Positions 1-8,299 of a stretch of DNA of 64,000 nucleotides are shown in pieces. The DNA is taken from contig NZ_CP146101.1 of NCBI RefSeq assembly GCF_037023745.1, positions 4,580,001 through 4,644,000 on the forward strand, read 5' to 3'. The position numbers and the translations under genes are program-made. The notes beneath the pieces were generated by a model, which saw nothing but the letters and a program-made list of their open reading frames with translations, had not been told where the DNA came from and did not search any database. Within the stretch, counting starts at the first letter, position 1; each line of letters begins with the position of its first letter. This DNA comes from Streptomyces sp. SCSIO 30461 (GTDB lineage: Bacteria; Actinomycetota; Actinomycetes; Streptomycetales; Streptomycetaceae).

Positions 1-2
1 TG

Positions 3-137
3 TGCCGGCTCAAGGAGGCCATCGCCCGGCTGACGACGGCGGCGGCACGCTGCCGGAAGGCAGGCCTCCCGGAGGCGGCGCAGATCCTCGGCTCGCTGCG
101 GCAGGACTACATGTCGCGCCTGACGGAAGGTCGTTGA
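3..137 (+). CDS. C-terminal end of an unidentified protein (partial)
   Basis: An open frame enters from the left edge and stops with TGA at 135-137. The 44 visible residues are mostly helical (Leu/Ala/Arg-rich, ending MSRLTEGR). The codon use has strong G/C third positions, so it is coding. It is followed 15 bases later by a strong terminator hairpin, as expected for a real 3' end. Too little is visible to name it. Confidence 0.6.
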   Translation, partial: CRLKEAIARLTTAAARCRKAGLPEAAQILGSLRQDYMSRLTEGR

Positions 138-152
138 GCCGACACCGCGCCA

Positions 153-197
153 ACCGCCCCGGGCCCGACCGTGGTGCACGGCCGGGCCCGGGGCGGT
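153..197. terminator. strong terminator hairpin
   Basis: A perfect 15-bp inverted repeat (153-167 with 183-197) closes a 15-nt loop that itself can form a 5-bp stem (CCGTG/CACGG). It sits just after the partial gene ending at 137. There is no T-run, which is normal for Streptomyces terminators. Confidence 0.75.
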
Positions 198-508
198 CGC
201 GGCCGATGTCGGAGCCCGCGGACAGTGGGGCTTGGCCGGTGGATCGATCGCGAACGACACCGTCTCCCCGAAGGCGGGGGTCTGACGTCTTCGGACAGCC
301 CCGGTCGGCCGACGTCCGGGTGGCCCGACACCGACTCCAGCGCGGCTGGAGTGGCTCACGCGTCGAGTCGTCCTGACGGAGGTCGGCGGACACCAAGCGT
401 GACGATCCTCAGCGACGGGCTCGGACGTCGTTCCTCTGCTGGTCGCTGCCGAATTCCCAGGACGCCTGTTGGTGCACGGTACGGAGCGGCGGATGTGGTA
501 CTGCCTAA
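198..508. other. non-coding stretch, nothing recognised
   Basis: Between the terminator and the repeat element there is no frame with convincing coding character. I see no gene or RNA in it. Confidence 0.4.
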
Positions 509-729
509 GGGCTGTCCCGCAATCCCCGGCGGGCGTACGACGCCGGCCACGGCGCTCCCCCTGGCTTCGCCGGGAGGTGCCCCGGCGCTGCGTTGTCGAA
601 TCATCCGCATACGCCCGGTATGAGGATGGCTCTTCGCCTTGCGATGCGTCCCCTCGGCCCCAAGGGCCGGGGGGAGACCCCATACATCTGACGCCGCGCG
701 TTGAACCGCCGGGCATTACGGGACAGCCC
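509..729 (-). repeat. MITE-like element, family A, copy 1
   Basis: About 221 bp bounded by imperfect 24-bp terminal inverted repeats that begin GGGCTGTCCCG (509-532 and 706-729, 2 mismatches). It has no open frame of its own. Read on the minus strand its interior matches the copy at 13588-13810 over most of its length, including a core (about 588-650) with ATCGCAAGGCG and CGACAACGCAGCG. Left flank is CTAA and right flank CTGA, so a short CTNA-like target is possible. It lies only 49 bp upstream of the BCCT gene start. It is likely a non-autonomous transposon relic; I cannot name the parent IS. Confidence 0.7.
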
Positions 730-778
730 TGAGCACAAAGCGAGGACTGGCTCGTAACAGGCCGGAAAGGTACCAACC

Positions 779-2536
779 GTGTCCGATGAAGTACCGCGCC
801 GAGAACCGCACGACCACGAACGCAAACCACCGGCCCGGAGCGCGCTGCCGGTGACCGCCGACCTGCCCGCGCTACCCGAGTCCGCGAGGCACGTCGGTAC
901 GGACCCGGTGGTGTTCGGTGTCACCGCCGCGTTGGCGCTCGCCTTCGTCGTCTGGGGCTCCGTCGCCACCGACACGCTGGGGCGGGTGTCGAACGCTCTG
1001 CTGTCCGGACTGATCCACAATTTCGGTTGGGCGTTCGTCCTGGCGGCATCCGGGTTCGTGGTCTTCGCGCTGTGGCTCGCCATCAGCCGCTACGGCTCCA
1101 TCCCCCTCGGGCAGGACGGCGAGGGCCCGGAATTCCGCACGGTGTCATGGGTGGCCATGATGTTCAGCGCCGGTATGGGCATCGGCCTGATGTTCTACGG
1201 CGTCAGTGAGCCCCTCGCGCACTTCGTCGCTCCGCCGCCCGGGACCCACCCCGCCGACGCCGCTGCAGCCATGGCGACGTCCATGGCCACCACCCTGTTC
1301 CACTGGACGCTCCACCCGTGGGCCATCTACGCGGCGGCCGGTTTGGCGATCGCGTACAGCACCTTTCGCCGCCGCCGGCGGCAGACCGTCAGCGCCGTGT
1401 TCGTTCCCCTCATCGGCGAACGGCACGCGAACGGGACGAGCGGGCGCGTCATCGACATGCTGGCCATCTTCGCCACGCTGTTCGGCTCAGCGGCGTCGCT
1501 CGGGCTCGGCGCCCTCCAGATCGGCAGCGGTATCGGAGAACTGGGCTGGTTGCAGAAGGCGGGCACCGGGCTGCTCGTCGGCATCATCGCGGTACTGACG
1601 CTGGCCTTCGTCGCTTCCGCGGTGTCCGGGGTGGAGAAGGGCATCCAGTGGCTCTCCAACATCAACATGGTGCTCGCCCTGATCCTCGCGGTGTTCGTCT
1701 TCGTGGCCGGACCGACCATCGCCGTCCTCGACCTGCTGCCGACCTCGATCGCCACCTACTTCGGCGAGCTGCCGGAGCTCGCCGGTCGCACCGATGCCGC
1801 CAGCGGTTCCGGTGTGGCCGCCTGGCTCGGGACATGGACCGTCTTCTACTGGGCCTGGTGGATCTCATGGACCCCCTTCGTCGGCATGTTCATCGCCCGC
1901 ATCAGCAGGGGGCGTACCATCCGCCAGTTCGTCGGCGGTGTCATCCTGGTGCCCAGCGTCGTCAGCCTGTGCTGGTTCGCGATCTTCGGCGGCACCGCGA
2001 TGACGCTTCAGGGACGGGGACGCCTTGGCGCGGAGCAGACCCCTGAAGGCCAACTCTTCGACGTGCTCAGGCAGTTCCCCGCCGCCACGCTGACAAGCCT
2101 GTTGGTCATGGTGCTGGTCGGCATCTTCTTCGTCTCCGGTGCCGATGCCGCCTCGCTCGTCATGGGCGCCCTCTCCCAGAAGGGCGCACTGGAGCCCGGC
2201 CGCTTCGTCGTCGTCTTCTGGGGTCTGCTCACGGGGGCGGTCGCCGCGGTGATGCTCCTCGTGGGAGGCGGTCAGGCAGATGCGCTGGCCGGTCTGCAGA
2301 ACCTGACGATCCTCGTCGCCGCACCGTTCGCGCTGGTGATGATCGGCATGTGTTTCTCGCTGGTGCGCGATCTACGGCACGACCCACTGATCGTGCGCGG
2401 CGAGCGGGGCGATGAGGCGGTCGGCGTCGCTGTCGTCGAGGGCCACGAGAAGTACGCCGGGGACTTCGTGATCCGCATCGGGCCGTCACCGCGGCCGACC
2501 GGGGCCGCGGAGGACGCCTCGCCTCGGCCGAAGTGA
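779..2536 (+). CDS. BCCT-family (betaine/choline/carnitine) transporter
   Basis: A 585-residue inner-membrane transporter with about 12 hydrophobic segments, the usual BCCT length. Family hallmarks are MGIGLMFYGVSEPL (about residues 137-150) and the tryptophan-rich signature WAWWISWTPFVGMFIAR (about 356-372) that lines the trimethylammonium site. It should import glycine betaine, choline or a similar osmolyte by ion symport; the exact substrate cannot be read from the sequence. The hydrophilic N-terminus (about 40 residues, charged) and short C-terminal tail may serve osmosensing, as in BetP, but that is inference. The GTG start at 779 follows GGAAAGG at a good distance. It is transcribed alone, with the family A repeat just upstream. 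Confidence 0.9.
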   Translation: MSDEVPRREPHDHERKPPARSALPVTADLPALPESARHVGTDPVVFGVTAALALAFVVWGSVATDTLGRVSNALLSGLIHNFGWAFVLAASGFVVFALWLAISRYGSIPLGQDGEGPEFRTVSWVAMMFSAGMGIGLMFYGVSEPLAHFVAPPPGTHPADAAAAMATSMATTLFHWTLHPWAIYAAAGLAIAYSTFRRRRRQTVSAVFVPLIGERHANGTSGRVIDMLAIFATLFGSAASLGLGALQIGSGIGELGWLQKAGTGLLVGIIAVLTLAFVASAVSGVEKGIQWLSNINMVLALILAVFVFVAGPTIAVLDLLPTSIATYFGELPELAGRTDAASGSGVAAWLGTWTVFYWAWWISWTPFVGMFIARISRGRTIRQFVGGVILVPSVVSLCWFAIFGGTAMTLQGRGRLGAEQTPEGQLFDVLRQFPAATLTSLLVMVLVGIFFVSGADAASLVMGALSQKGALEPGRFVVVFWGLLTGAVAAVMLLVGGGQADALAGLQNLTILVAAPFALVMIGMCFSLVRDLRHDPLIVRGERGDEAVGVAVVEGHEKYAGDFVIRIGPSPRPTGAAEDASPRPK

Positions 2537-2634
2537 GCGGCGGTTCGGCCGGTCACGTGCCGTAGCCGTCGTGCACGGGGCCCGCTCAGACCGTCCTCGG
2601 GAAGATCCTGAGCACCCCCGTAGTTGGTGGAAGC

Positions 2635-3735
2635 GTGAACGACTTTGGGGAGAAGGACGCCGGACGACCGGTCGATGTGGTCGTCATCGGAGCCGGTCAG
2701 GCCGGTCTTTCGGCTGCCTACCATCTGCGGCGTGTGGGTTTGCGGCCCGATGAGGACTTCGTGGCGCTGGACCATGCCCCGAAGCCCGGTGGCGCCTGGC
2801 AGTTCCGCTGGGACTCGCTCACCTACGGCAAGGTGCACGGGATGCACGCGCTCCCGGGGATGGAGCTGGTCGGCGCGGCTGAGGGCCGTCCGTCGTCCGA
2901 GGTCATCGGCGACTACTTCGCCCGCTACGAGCAGGCCTTCGACCTCCGGGTACACCGGCCCGTGGATGTGCGCGCGGTGCGGGAGGGCGAAGGCGGCCGG
3001 CTGCTGGTCGAGTCGTCGGAAGGTGCCTACTCCGCACGCGCCCTGATCAATGCCACCGGCACCTGGGACCGGCCCTTCTGGCCGCGCTACCCCGGTCAGG
3101 AGGTCTTTCGCGGGCGTCAGTTGCACACATCGGACTACCCGGGCCCCGAGGCGTTCGCGGGGCTGCGGGTGGTCGTGGTGGGCGGGGGTGCGTCGGGGAC
3201 CCAGCATCTGATGGAGATCGCGGACTTCGCCGCGGAGACCACCTGGGTGACACGGCGGCCGCCGGTGTTCCGTGAGGGGCCTTTCGGCGAGGTCCAGGGG
3301 CGTGCGGCGGTGGCCATGGTGGAGGAGCGGGTGCGGCGCGGGCTGCCGCCGCTGAGTGTGGTGTCGGTGACGGGACTAGCGCTGAACGAAGCGGTCCGAC
3401 GGGCCCGGGCCGCAGGAGTGCTGGACCGGCTGCCGATGTTCGATCGGATCACCCCCTCCGGTGTGGCGTGGGACGACGGGCGCACGATCGACGCGGACGT
3501 GATCCTGTGGGCCACGGGCTTCCGTGCCGCGATCGACCATCTGTCGCCGCTGAGGCTGCGCGAGCCTGGGGGCGGTATCGCGGTGGACGGTACCCGCGCG
3601 GTGCGCGATGGGCGTGTTCACCTCGTCGGCTACGGCCCGTCGGCTTCGACGATCGGCGCGAATCGCGCGGGACGGGCCGCGGTGCACGAGATCCAGCGGC
3701 TGCTCGCGCGCGAGCCGGTGGTGGTCTCCGGATAG
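2635..3735 (+). CDS. FAD/NAD(P)-dependent oxidoreductase, flavin monooxygenase-like
   Basis: A 366-residue flavoprotein. The FAD-binding Rossmann motif VIGAGQAG lies at about residues 17-24, a second nucleotide-binding motif VVVVGGGASG at about 179-188, and an ATGF segment at about 292-295, the order seen in YUCCA/TrkA-like flavin-containing monooxygenases. It probably uses NADPH to oxidise a small molecule or ion-linked substrate; the substrate is not predictable. GTG start at 2635 follows GGTGGAA. It is separated by 98 bp from the BCCT gene and converges on the ABC transporter gene with a 1-bp gap. Confidence 0.85.
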   Translation: MNDFGEKDAGRPVDVVVIGAGQAGLSAAYHLRRVGLRPDEDFVALDHAPKPGGAWQFRWDSLTYGKVHGMHALPGMELVGAAEGRPSSEVIGDYFARYEQAFDLRVHRPVDVRAVREGEGGRLLVESSEGAYSARALINATGTWDRPFWPRYPGQEVFRGRQLHTSDYPGPEAFAGLRVVVVGGGASGTQHLMEIADFAAETTWVTRRPPVFREGPFGEVQGRAAVAMVEERVRRGLPPLSVVSVTGLALNEAVRRARAAGVLDRLPMFDRITPSGVAWDDGRTIDADVILWATGFRAAIDHLSPLRLREPGGGIAVDGTRAVRDGRVHLVGYGPSASTIGANRAGRAAVHEIQRLLAREPVVVSG

Positions 3736-3736
3736 C

Positions 3737-5578
3737 TCAGGAAGCCGCTGCTGCCACCGTGGCCGGTGCCGCGTCTCGTCGCACCAGTGCCGCGTAGCGC
3801 CCGCCCCGCTCCATCAGTGCGGTATGACTGCCGCGTTCCGCGATCCGTCCGCCGTCCAGAACGACGATCTCGTCGGCGTCCCGCACTGTTGACAGCCGGT
3901 GGGCGATGGTGATGGTGGTGCGACCGGCCGACAGGGCGTCGATGGCCTGCTGCACCGCGTGCTCCGTTCGGGTGTCGAGCGCGCTGGTCGCCTCGTCCAG
4001 GATGAGCACCGGAGGGTCACGCAGGATGGTGCGCGCGATGGCGAGGCGCTGTTTCTCGCCGCCCGAGAAGCGGTAGCCGCGCTCGCCGACCAGGGTGTCG
4101 TACCCGTCGGGCAGGGATGCGATGTGGTCATGGATCTGGGCGGCGCGCGCGGCCGACTCGATCTCCTCGTCCGTGGCGCCGGGTTTGGCGAAGCGCAGAT
4201 TCTCGGCGACCGAGGCGTGGAAGAGATAGGTCTCCTGGGAGACCACGCCCACCGCCTGCGCGAGGGTGTCGAAGGCCAGCTCGCGTACGTCGACACCGTC
4301 GAGCGTGACCCTGCCGCCTGTGACGTCGTACAGCCGGGGCACCAGATAGCTGAGTGTGGACTTCCCGGAGCCGGTGGGGCCGACGACGGCCAGGCTGCTG
4401 CCGGCCGGCACGGTGAGCTCGATTCCGCTGAGGGTCGGCTCGCCTCTGGCGTCGTAGCCGAATTCGACGCCCTCGAAGCGCACTTCGCCGCGTACCTTGT
4501 CCGGCCGGACCGGCTGCGCGGGTTCGGTGATGTCGACCGGCAGGTCCAGGTACTCGAAGATCCGCTGGAAGAGCGCCAGCGAGGTCTGGATCTGCACCCC
4601 GGTGGACAGCAGGCTCACGGCCGGGCGGAACAGGCCCTGCTGAAGCGAGACGAAGGCGACGAGGGTGCCGAGGGAGATCGCCGCACCGCCGCTCTGGAGC
4701 GTCAGTCCGGCCGCCCAGTACAGCAGCGCGGGCATGGCGGCCATGACGATGCCGATGGTGGACATCCGCCAGCGCCCCGCCATGCTGGAGCGCACCTCCA
4801 GGTCGACCAGCCGCTCGGACTCGTCGGCGAACGAGCGGGTGAGCGAATCGGCACGCCCCATGGTCCGGCCGAGCAGGATGCCGCTGACCGACAGCGATTC
4901 GGTGACCGTGGCGGCCATGGTCGCCATCTGCTTCTGTCGCTGGGCCGTGATGGCCTTGCGCTCCCGGCCGACCCTGCGGCTGATCGCGACGAAGACCGGG
5001 AGGAGAACGAGCGAGACCACGGTGAGCCGCCAGTCGAGCGCGAGCATCGCGACGACGGTGGCGACCACTGCGGTCAGGTTGGAGACCAGGGAGGTGGCGG
5101 TGGAGGTGACCGTCGCCTGCATTCCGCCGATGTCGTTGGCGATGCGCGACTGGACCTCTCCGGTGCGCGTCCTGGTGAAGAAGGCCAGCGGCATCCGCTG
5201 GAGCCGGGCGTAGACGCCCGTGCGCAGGTCATGCATGACCCGCTGGCCGACAGTGGTCGAGATCAGCGTCTGGAGCACGCCGAAGACGCTCGTCGTCACC
5301 GCCGTCAGGATCATCCCGAGTGCGAGCAGCGAGAGCAGCCCCGTGCGGCCCTGCGGGATCGCGGTGTCGAGGATCTCCCGGAGCAGGAACGGCGAGGCCA
5401 CCGAGACGAGCGACGAGGCGCCGACGAGCAGACCGACGATTGCCAGCCTGCCGCGGTAGGGCTTGAAGAGCCGCACGATGCGCCGGAGTTCCGCGGGCCG
5501 GCGGTCGGGGAAGGCGGCGCGGGACGGGTCGATGGGACGGTCGGGGGGCGTCCAGGTGGGATCGCTGTGAGGGCGCAT
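3737..5578 (-). CDS. ABC exporter, fused membrane and ATPase domains
   Basis: A 613-residue half-transporter: about six membrane helices (residues about 45-330) then a nucleotide-binding domain with Walker A GPTGSGKST (about 399), signature FSGGEKQR (about 503) and Walker B VLILDEATSALD (about 523), all intact, so it can act as a homodimer. It resembles multidrug exporters of the MsbA/LmrA type. I chose ATG at 5578, which has AAGGAG just before it, although the spacing is short; a TTG at 5596 is the alternative. It is divergent from a MarR regulator at 5700, and the palindrome between them suggests MarR-controlled, inducer-released drug efflux. Confidence 0.9.
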   Translation of the reverse strand: MRPHSDPTWTPPDRPIDPSRAAFPDRRPAELRRIVRLFKPYRGRLAIVGLLVGASSLVSVASPFLLREILDTAIPQGRTGLLSLLALGMILTAVTTSVFGVLQTLISTTVGQRVMHDLRTGVYARLQRMPLAFFTRTRTGEVQSRIANDIGGMQATVTSTATSLVSNLTAVVATVVAMLALDWRLTVVSLVLLPVFVAISRRVGRERKAITAQRQKQMATMAATVTESLSVSGILLGRTMGRADSLTRSFADESERLVDLEVRSSMAGRWRMSTIGIVMAAMPALLYWAAGLTLQSGGAAISLGTLVAFVSLQQGLFRPAVSLLSTGVQIQTSLALFQRIFEYLDLPVDITEPAQPVRPDKVRGEVRFEGVEFGYDARGEPTLSGIELTVPAGSSLAVVGPTGSGKSTLSYLVPRLYDVTGGRVTLDGVDVRELAFDTLAQAVGVVSQETYLFHASVAENLRFAKPGATDEEIESAARAAQIHDHIASLPDGYDTLVGERGYRFSGGEKQRLAIARTILRDPPVLILDEATSALDTRTEHAVQQAIDALSAGRTTITIAHRLSTVRDADEIVVLDGGRIAERGSHTALMERGGRYAALVRRDAAPATVAAAAS

Positions 5579-5648
5579 GGGCTCCTTCGGAGGCAAGGGA
5601 ACGGCTCAGGCGGCGGGACGATTGCCGCGACACCACATGAGGAGCATA

Positions 5649-5677
5649 GCTCATTGTTACCTATACTCACAATGAGC
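5649..5677. promoter_or_regulatory. MarR operator in the divergent promoter
   Basis: Perfect 9-bp arms GCTCATTGT (5649-5657) and ACAATGAGC (5669-5677) with an 11-nt spacer. On the plus strand TATACT (5662-5667) inside the spacer is a good -10 for the marR gene. On the minus strand TTGTGA and TATGCT with an 18-bp gap form a promoter for the ABC gene. A protein bound here would cover both promoters. Confidence 0.75.
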
Positions 5678-5699
5678 CAGGTCCTGATAGTGTTTCCGC

Positions 5700-6134
5700 A
5701 TGAACGCCCCCGTGCCCGCGCCCGATGCGGATGGCCTGCTGGCCGAGCAGCTGCTGCGGCTGACCCGACGGCTCCACCGGATTCAGAAGCGGCACTTGGA
5801 GCCGGTCGGCGTCACGCCCGCTCAGTCCCGGCTGCTGCGGGTGCTGGCGCACTACGACGGGGCGCCCCGGATGGCCGACCTCGCCGACCGCCTCGAAGTG
5901 GTCCCGCGCGCGGTGACCACGCTGGTGGACGGTCTGGAGGCGAACGGCCGGGTGCGCCGCGTACAGGATCCGGCCAACCGGCGCGTCGTACGTGTGGAGC
6001 TGACCGATCTCGGGCTCGCCACGCTCAGGGAGCTGCGCGGTGCCCGGCGGGCGGCCGCGGAGGACATCCTGGCGCCGCTGAACGCCGAGCAGCGTGAGGC
6101 GCTCGGTGGACTGCTGTCCGCGCTGGTGCCTTGA
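5700..6134 (+). CDS. MarR-family transcriptional regulator
   Basis: A 144-residue winged-helix repressor. Residues about 40-110 carry the MarR fold: a recognition helix in PRMADLADRLEVVPRAVTT and a wing with the characteristic DPANRRVVRVELTDLG. It likely binds the palindrome 23 bp upstream of its own start, repressing itself and the divergent ABC exporter until a ligand binds. The ATG at 5700 has no strong ribosome site, and the candidate -10 places the transcript start close to it, so the leader is short. Confidence 0.88.
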   Translation: MNAPVPAPDADGLLAEQLLRLTRRLHRIQKRHLEPVGVTPAQSRLLRVLAHYDGAPRMADLADRLEVVPRAVTTLVDGLEANGRVRRVQDPANRRVVRVELTDLGLATLRELRGARRAAAEDILAPLNAEQREALGGLLSALVP

Positions 6135-6307
6135 CAACCCGCCCTTGGGCCCTGCCCGACGGGGTGTGATCCGGCGCGGCCGACCGGGCCCGGAGCCGGC
6201 GGGGTTCGGGCCATCCCGGAGCGGGGCGGCGGAAATTCGTTTGCCCCAGTTCCCGGCGGGGGCGAACCTGCTGTTCCGATACGGTTTTCCGAACGATCTG
6301 GGATGTC

Positions 6308-8299
6308 ATGCAGATTCGCGACCTTCCGTATGCCGATCCAGGCACCCCGGACGTCCGCTCCGGCCTCAGGTTCCTCATCTGGCTCGGGCGCGGGCAGCTC
6401 GGCGGGCAGTTCCGCGCGCTGGCCTGGGGGCTGGTGCACTTCGGCTCGGTGCTGGCACTCCCCTACGGCGTGGGTTTCGCCGTACAAGCCGTCGTGGAAC
6501 GATCTGCCGGCGGACTCGCGCTGGCGGGCGGGCTGCTCGCGGTCTCCGGCATCGCCATCGCGCTCGGCGACACCATGATGCACCGTGCCACGGTCACCAA
6601 CTGGATCACCGCGGCGGCCAGGACACAGCAGTTGCTCGCTCGCAGCACCGCCGAGCTGGGTAACGCGCTCACCAAGCGGGTGGCGGCCGGTGAGGTCGTC
6701 GCGGTCTCCACCGGGGACGTGGAGAAGATCGGCTGGTTCGTCGAGGCGGCCTCACGCTTCCTCGCCGCCGCGCTGACCATCGTCGCGATGGTCGTCGGGC
6801 TGCTGTTCTACCAGCCGGACCTCGGCCTCCTGGTGGCGGTCTGGGTCCCCGTGCTGGCCCTCGGTGTGCTGCCGCTCATGCCGCGCGCCACCAGGCTCGC
6901 GGACATCCAGCGCGAGAAGGCGGGCCGGGCGACCGAGCTGGCCTCCGACACCGTCGCCGGGCTGCGGGTGCTGCGTGGGATCGGCGGTGAGGAGCTCTTC
7001 CTCTCGCGCTACCGGCGCGCCTCCCAGCAGGTTCGCAAGGCGGCCGTCCGCAGTGCCCGCATGTGGGCCCTGATCAGCGCGCTCCAGGTGCTGCTGCCGG
7101 GGCTGCTGCTGGTGTGGGTGGTCTGGTACGGCATCGGTCTGGTGTCCGCCGGCCGGATCGACGTGGGCGAACTGGTGGCCGTTTACAGCGCGGTGATGCT
7201 GCTGTCCTATCCACTGCGCCCGGTCGAAGAGGTCGCCATGGCCTACAGCTTCGCGCAGCCGTCGGCTCGGCGGGCGGCGAGAGTGCTGTCACTGGAGCGG
7301 CCGCAGGGCGGTTCGGCGCAGGGCTCCCGCACTCGGGTGTCCGGTACGGAGGCATCCGGAGCGCAGCCGGTCGGACCGGCCGGTGGCGGTGCCGATCCGG
7401 CCGACGACGTACCGACGGGCGGCCCGCGGGGCGATGTACCGGCAGGTGACCTGTACGACCCCGCCAGTGGCCTGCTCGCCCCCGCGGGATCGCTGACGGC
7501 CGTCGTGTGCGGTGACCCCGACGCCGCGGGACGACTGGCCGAGCGTCTCGGCGGGCATCCCTCGGAGACACACGGGCTGCCGTCCGTGCGGCTCGGCGGC
7601 GTGGAACTGGACGCGTTGCCGCGGGACTCCGCGCGCACCACCGTGCTCGTGCAGGACAAGGATCCGGTGCTGCTGTCCGGAAGCCTGACCGAACTGCTCG
7701 ATGTGCCGTCGTCCGGCATGGTGTCCGTAACCGCGGCGCTGACCGCCGCCGAGTGCGGCGATGTGCTGGATGCCCTGACGCAGGCCTCGCTGGACGGGGA
7801 TCCGATGACCGCGCCCATCACAGAGCGCGGGCGCTCCCTCTCCGGCGGGCAGCGGCAGCGCCTGGCGCTGGCCAGATCACTGATCACCGACCCCGAGGCG
7901 CTGGTGCTGGACGAGCCCACGTCGGCCGTCGACTCGCACACCGAGGCGCGGATCGGCGACGGCCTGCGGGCGCTGCGGACGGGACGTACGACCGTCGTGT
8001 TCACATCGTCGCCGCTGCTGCTGGACCGGGCCGACCGGGTCGTCCTGGTCCGCGCGGGAGCGGTCGCCGCGGTGGGCGGGCATCGCGAGCTGATGCTCAG
8101 GGAGCCCCACTACCGCGAGGTGGTCACCCGGGACGAGTCCGCCGAGTCGCCTGAGGCCACGGGCTCAGGCACAGGCATGGACATGGACATGGACATGGAC
8201 ATGGACATGCCCGTACGCGAACGCTTCGCCGAGGAAATCTCCAGAGGACTGGCCGATCGGTTCACCGAAGCCGCCGCAGACATCGAGGAGTCCGCATGA
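6308..8299 (+). CDS. ABC exporter half with degenerate Walker A (heterodimer subunit 1)
   Basis: A 663-residue half-transporter with about six membrane helices in the first 330 residues. Its ATPase domain keeps the signature LSGGQRQRLALARSL (about 511) and Walker B ALVLDEPTSAVD (about 531). The Walker A position reads CGDPDAAGRLA (about 401), without the GKS/T lysine. A linker of about 70 residues rich in Gly/Pro/Ala (about 335-400) precedes the ATPase. Near the C-terminus a (Met-Asp)n run is coded by five tandem GGACAT units. The stop overlaps the start of the next gene by 4 bp (ATGA). This is the partner of the following subunit in a heterodimeric exporter of the TM287/288 or BmrCD kind. 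Confidence 0.88.
   Translation: MQIRDLPYADPGTPDVRSGLRFLIWLGRGQLGGQFRALAWGLVHFGSVLALPYGVGFAVQAVVERSAGGLALAGGLLAVSGIAIALGDTMMHRATVTNWITAAARTQQLLARSTAELGNALTKRVAAGEVVAVSTGDVEKIGWFVEAASRFLAAALTIVAMVVGLLFYQPDLGLLVAVWVPVLALGVLPLMPRATRLADIQREKAGRATELASDTVAGLRVLRGIGGEELFLSRYRRASQQVRKAAVRSARMWALISALQVLLPGLLLVWVVWYGIGLVSAGRIDVGELVAVYSAVMLLSYPLRPVEEVAMAYSFAQPSARRAARVLSLERPQGGSAQGSRTRVSGTEASGAQPVGPAGGGADPADDVPTGGPRGDVPAGDLYDPASGLLAPAGSLTAVVCGDPDAAGRLAERLGGHPSETHGLPSVRLGGVELDALPRDSARTTVLVQDKDPVLLSGSLTELLDVPSSGMVSVTAALTAAECGDVLDALTQASLDGDPMTAPITERGRSLSGGQRQRLALARSLITDPEALVLDEPTSAVDSHTEARIGDGLRALRTGRTTVVFTSSPLLLDRADRVVLVRAGAVAAVGGHRELMLREPHYREVVTRDESAESPEATGSGTGMDMDMDMDMDMPVRERFAEEISRGLADRFTEAAADIEESA
8179..8208 (+). 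repeat. five tandem GGACAT hexamers in coding sequence
   Basis: Exactly repeated GGACAT units at 8179-8208 encode alternating Met and Asp near the C-terminus of the exporter subunit. The unit is six bases, so slippage keeps the frame and only changes tail length. Confidence 0.9.

Noticed and set aside
3899..6097. 732-codon plus-strand frame opposite the ABC and MarR genes
   Set aside because: It is the antisense shadow of real genes with clear motifs and has His/Gly/Gln-rich nonsense composition.
8179..8208. CRISPR-like array
   Set aside because: Contiguous hexamers without spacers, inside a coding frame.
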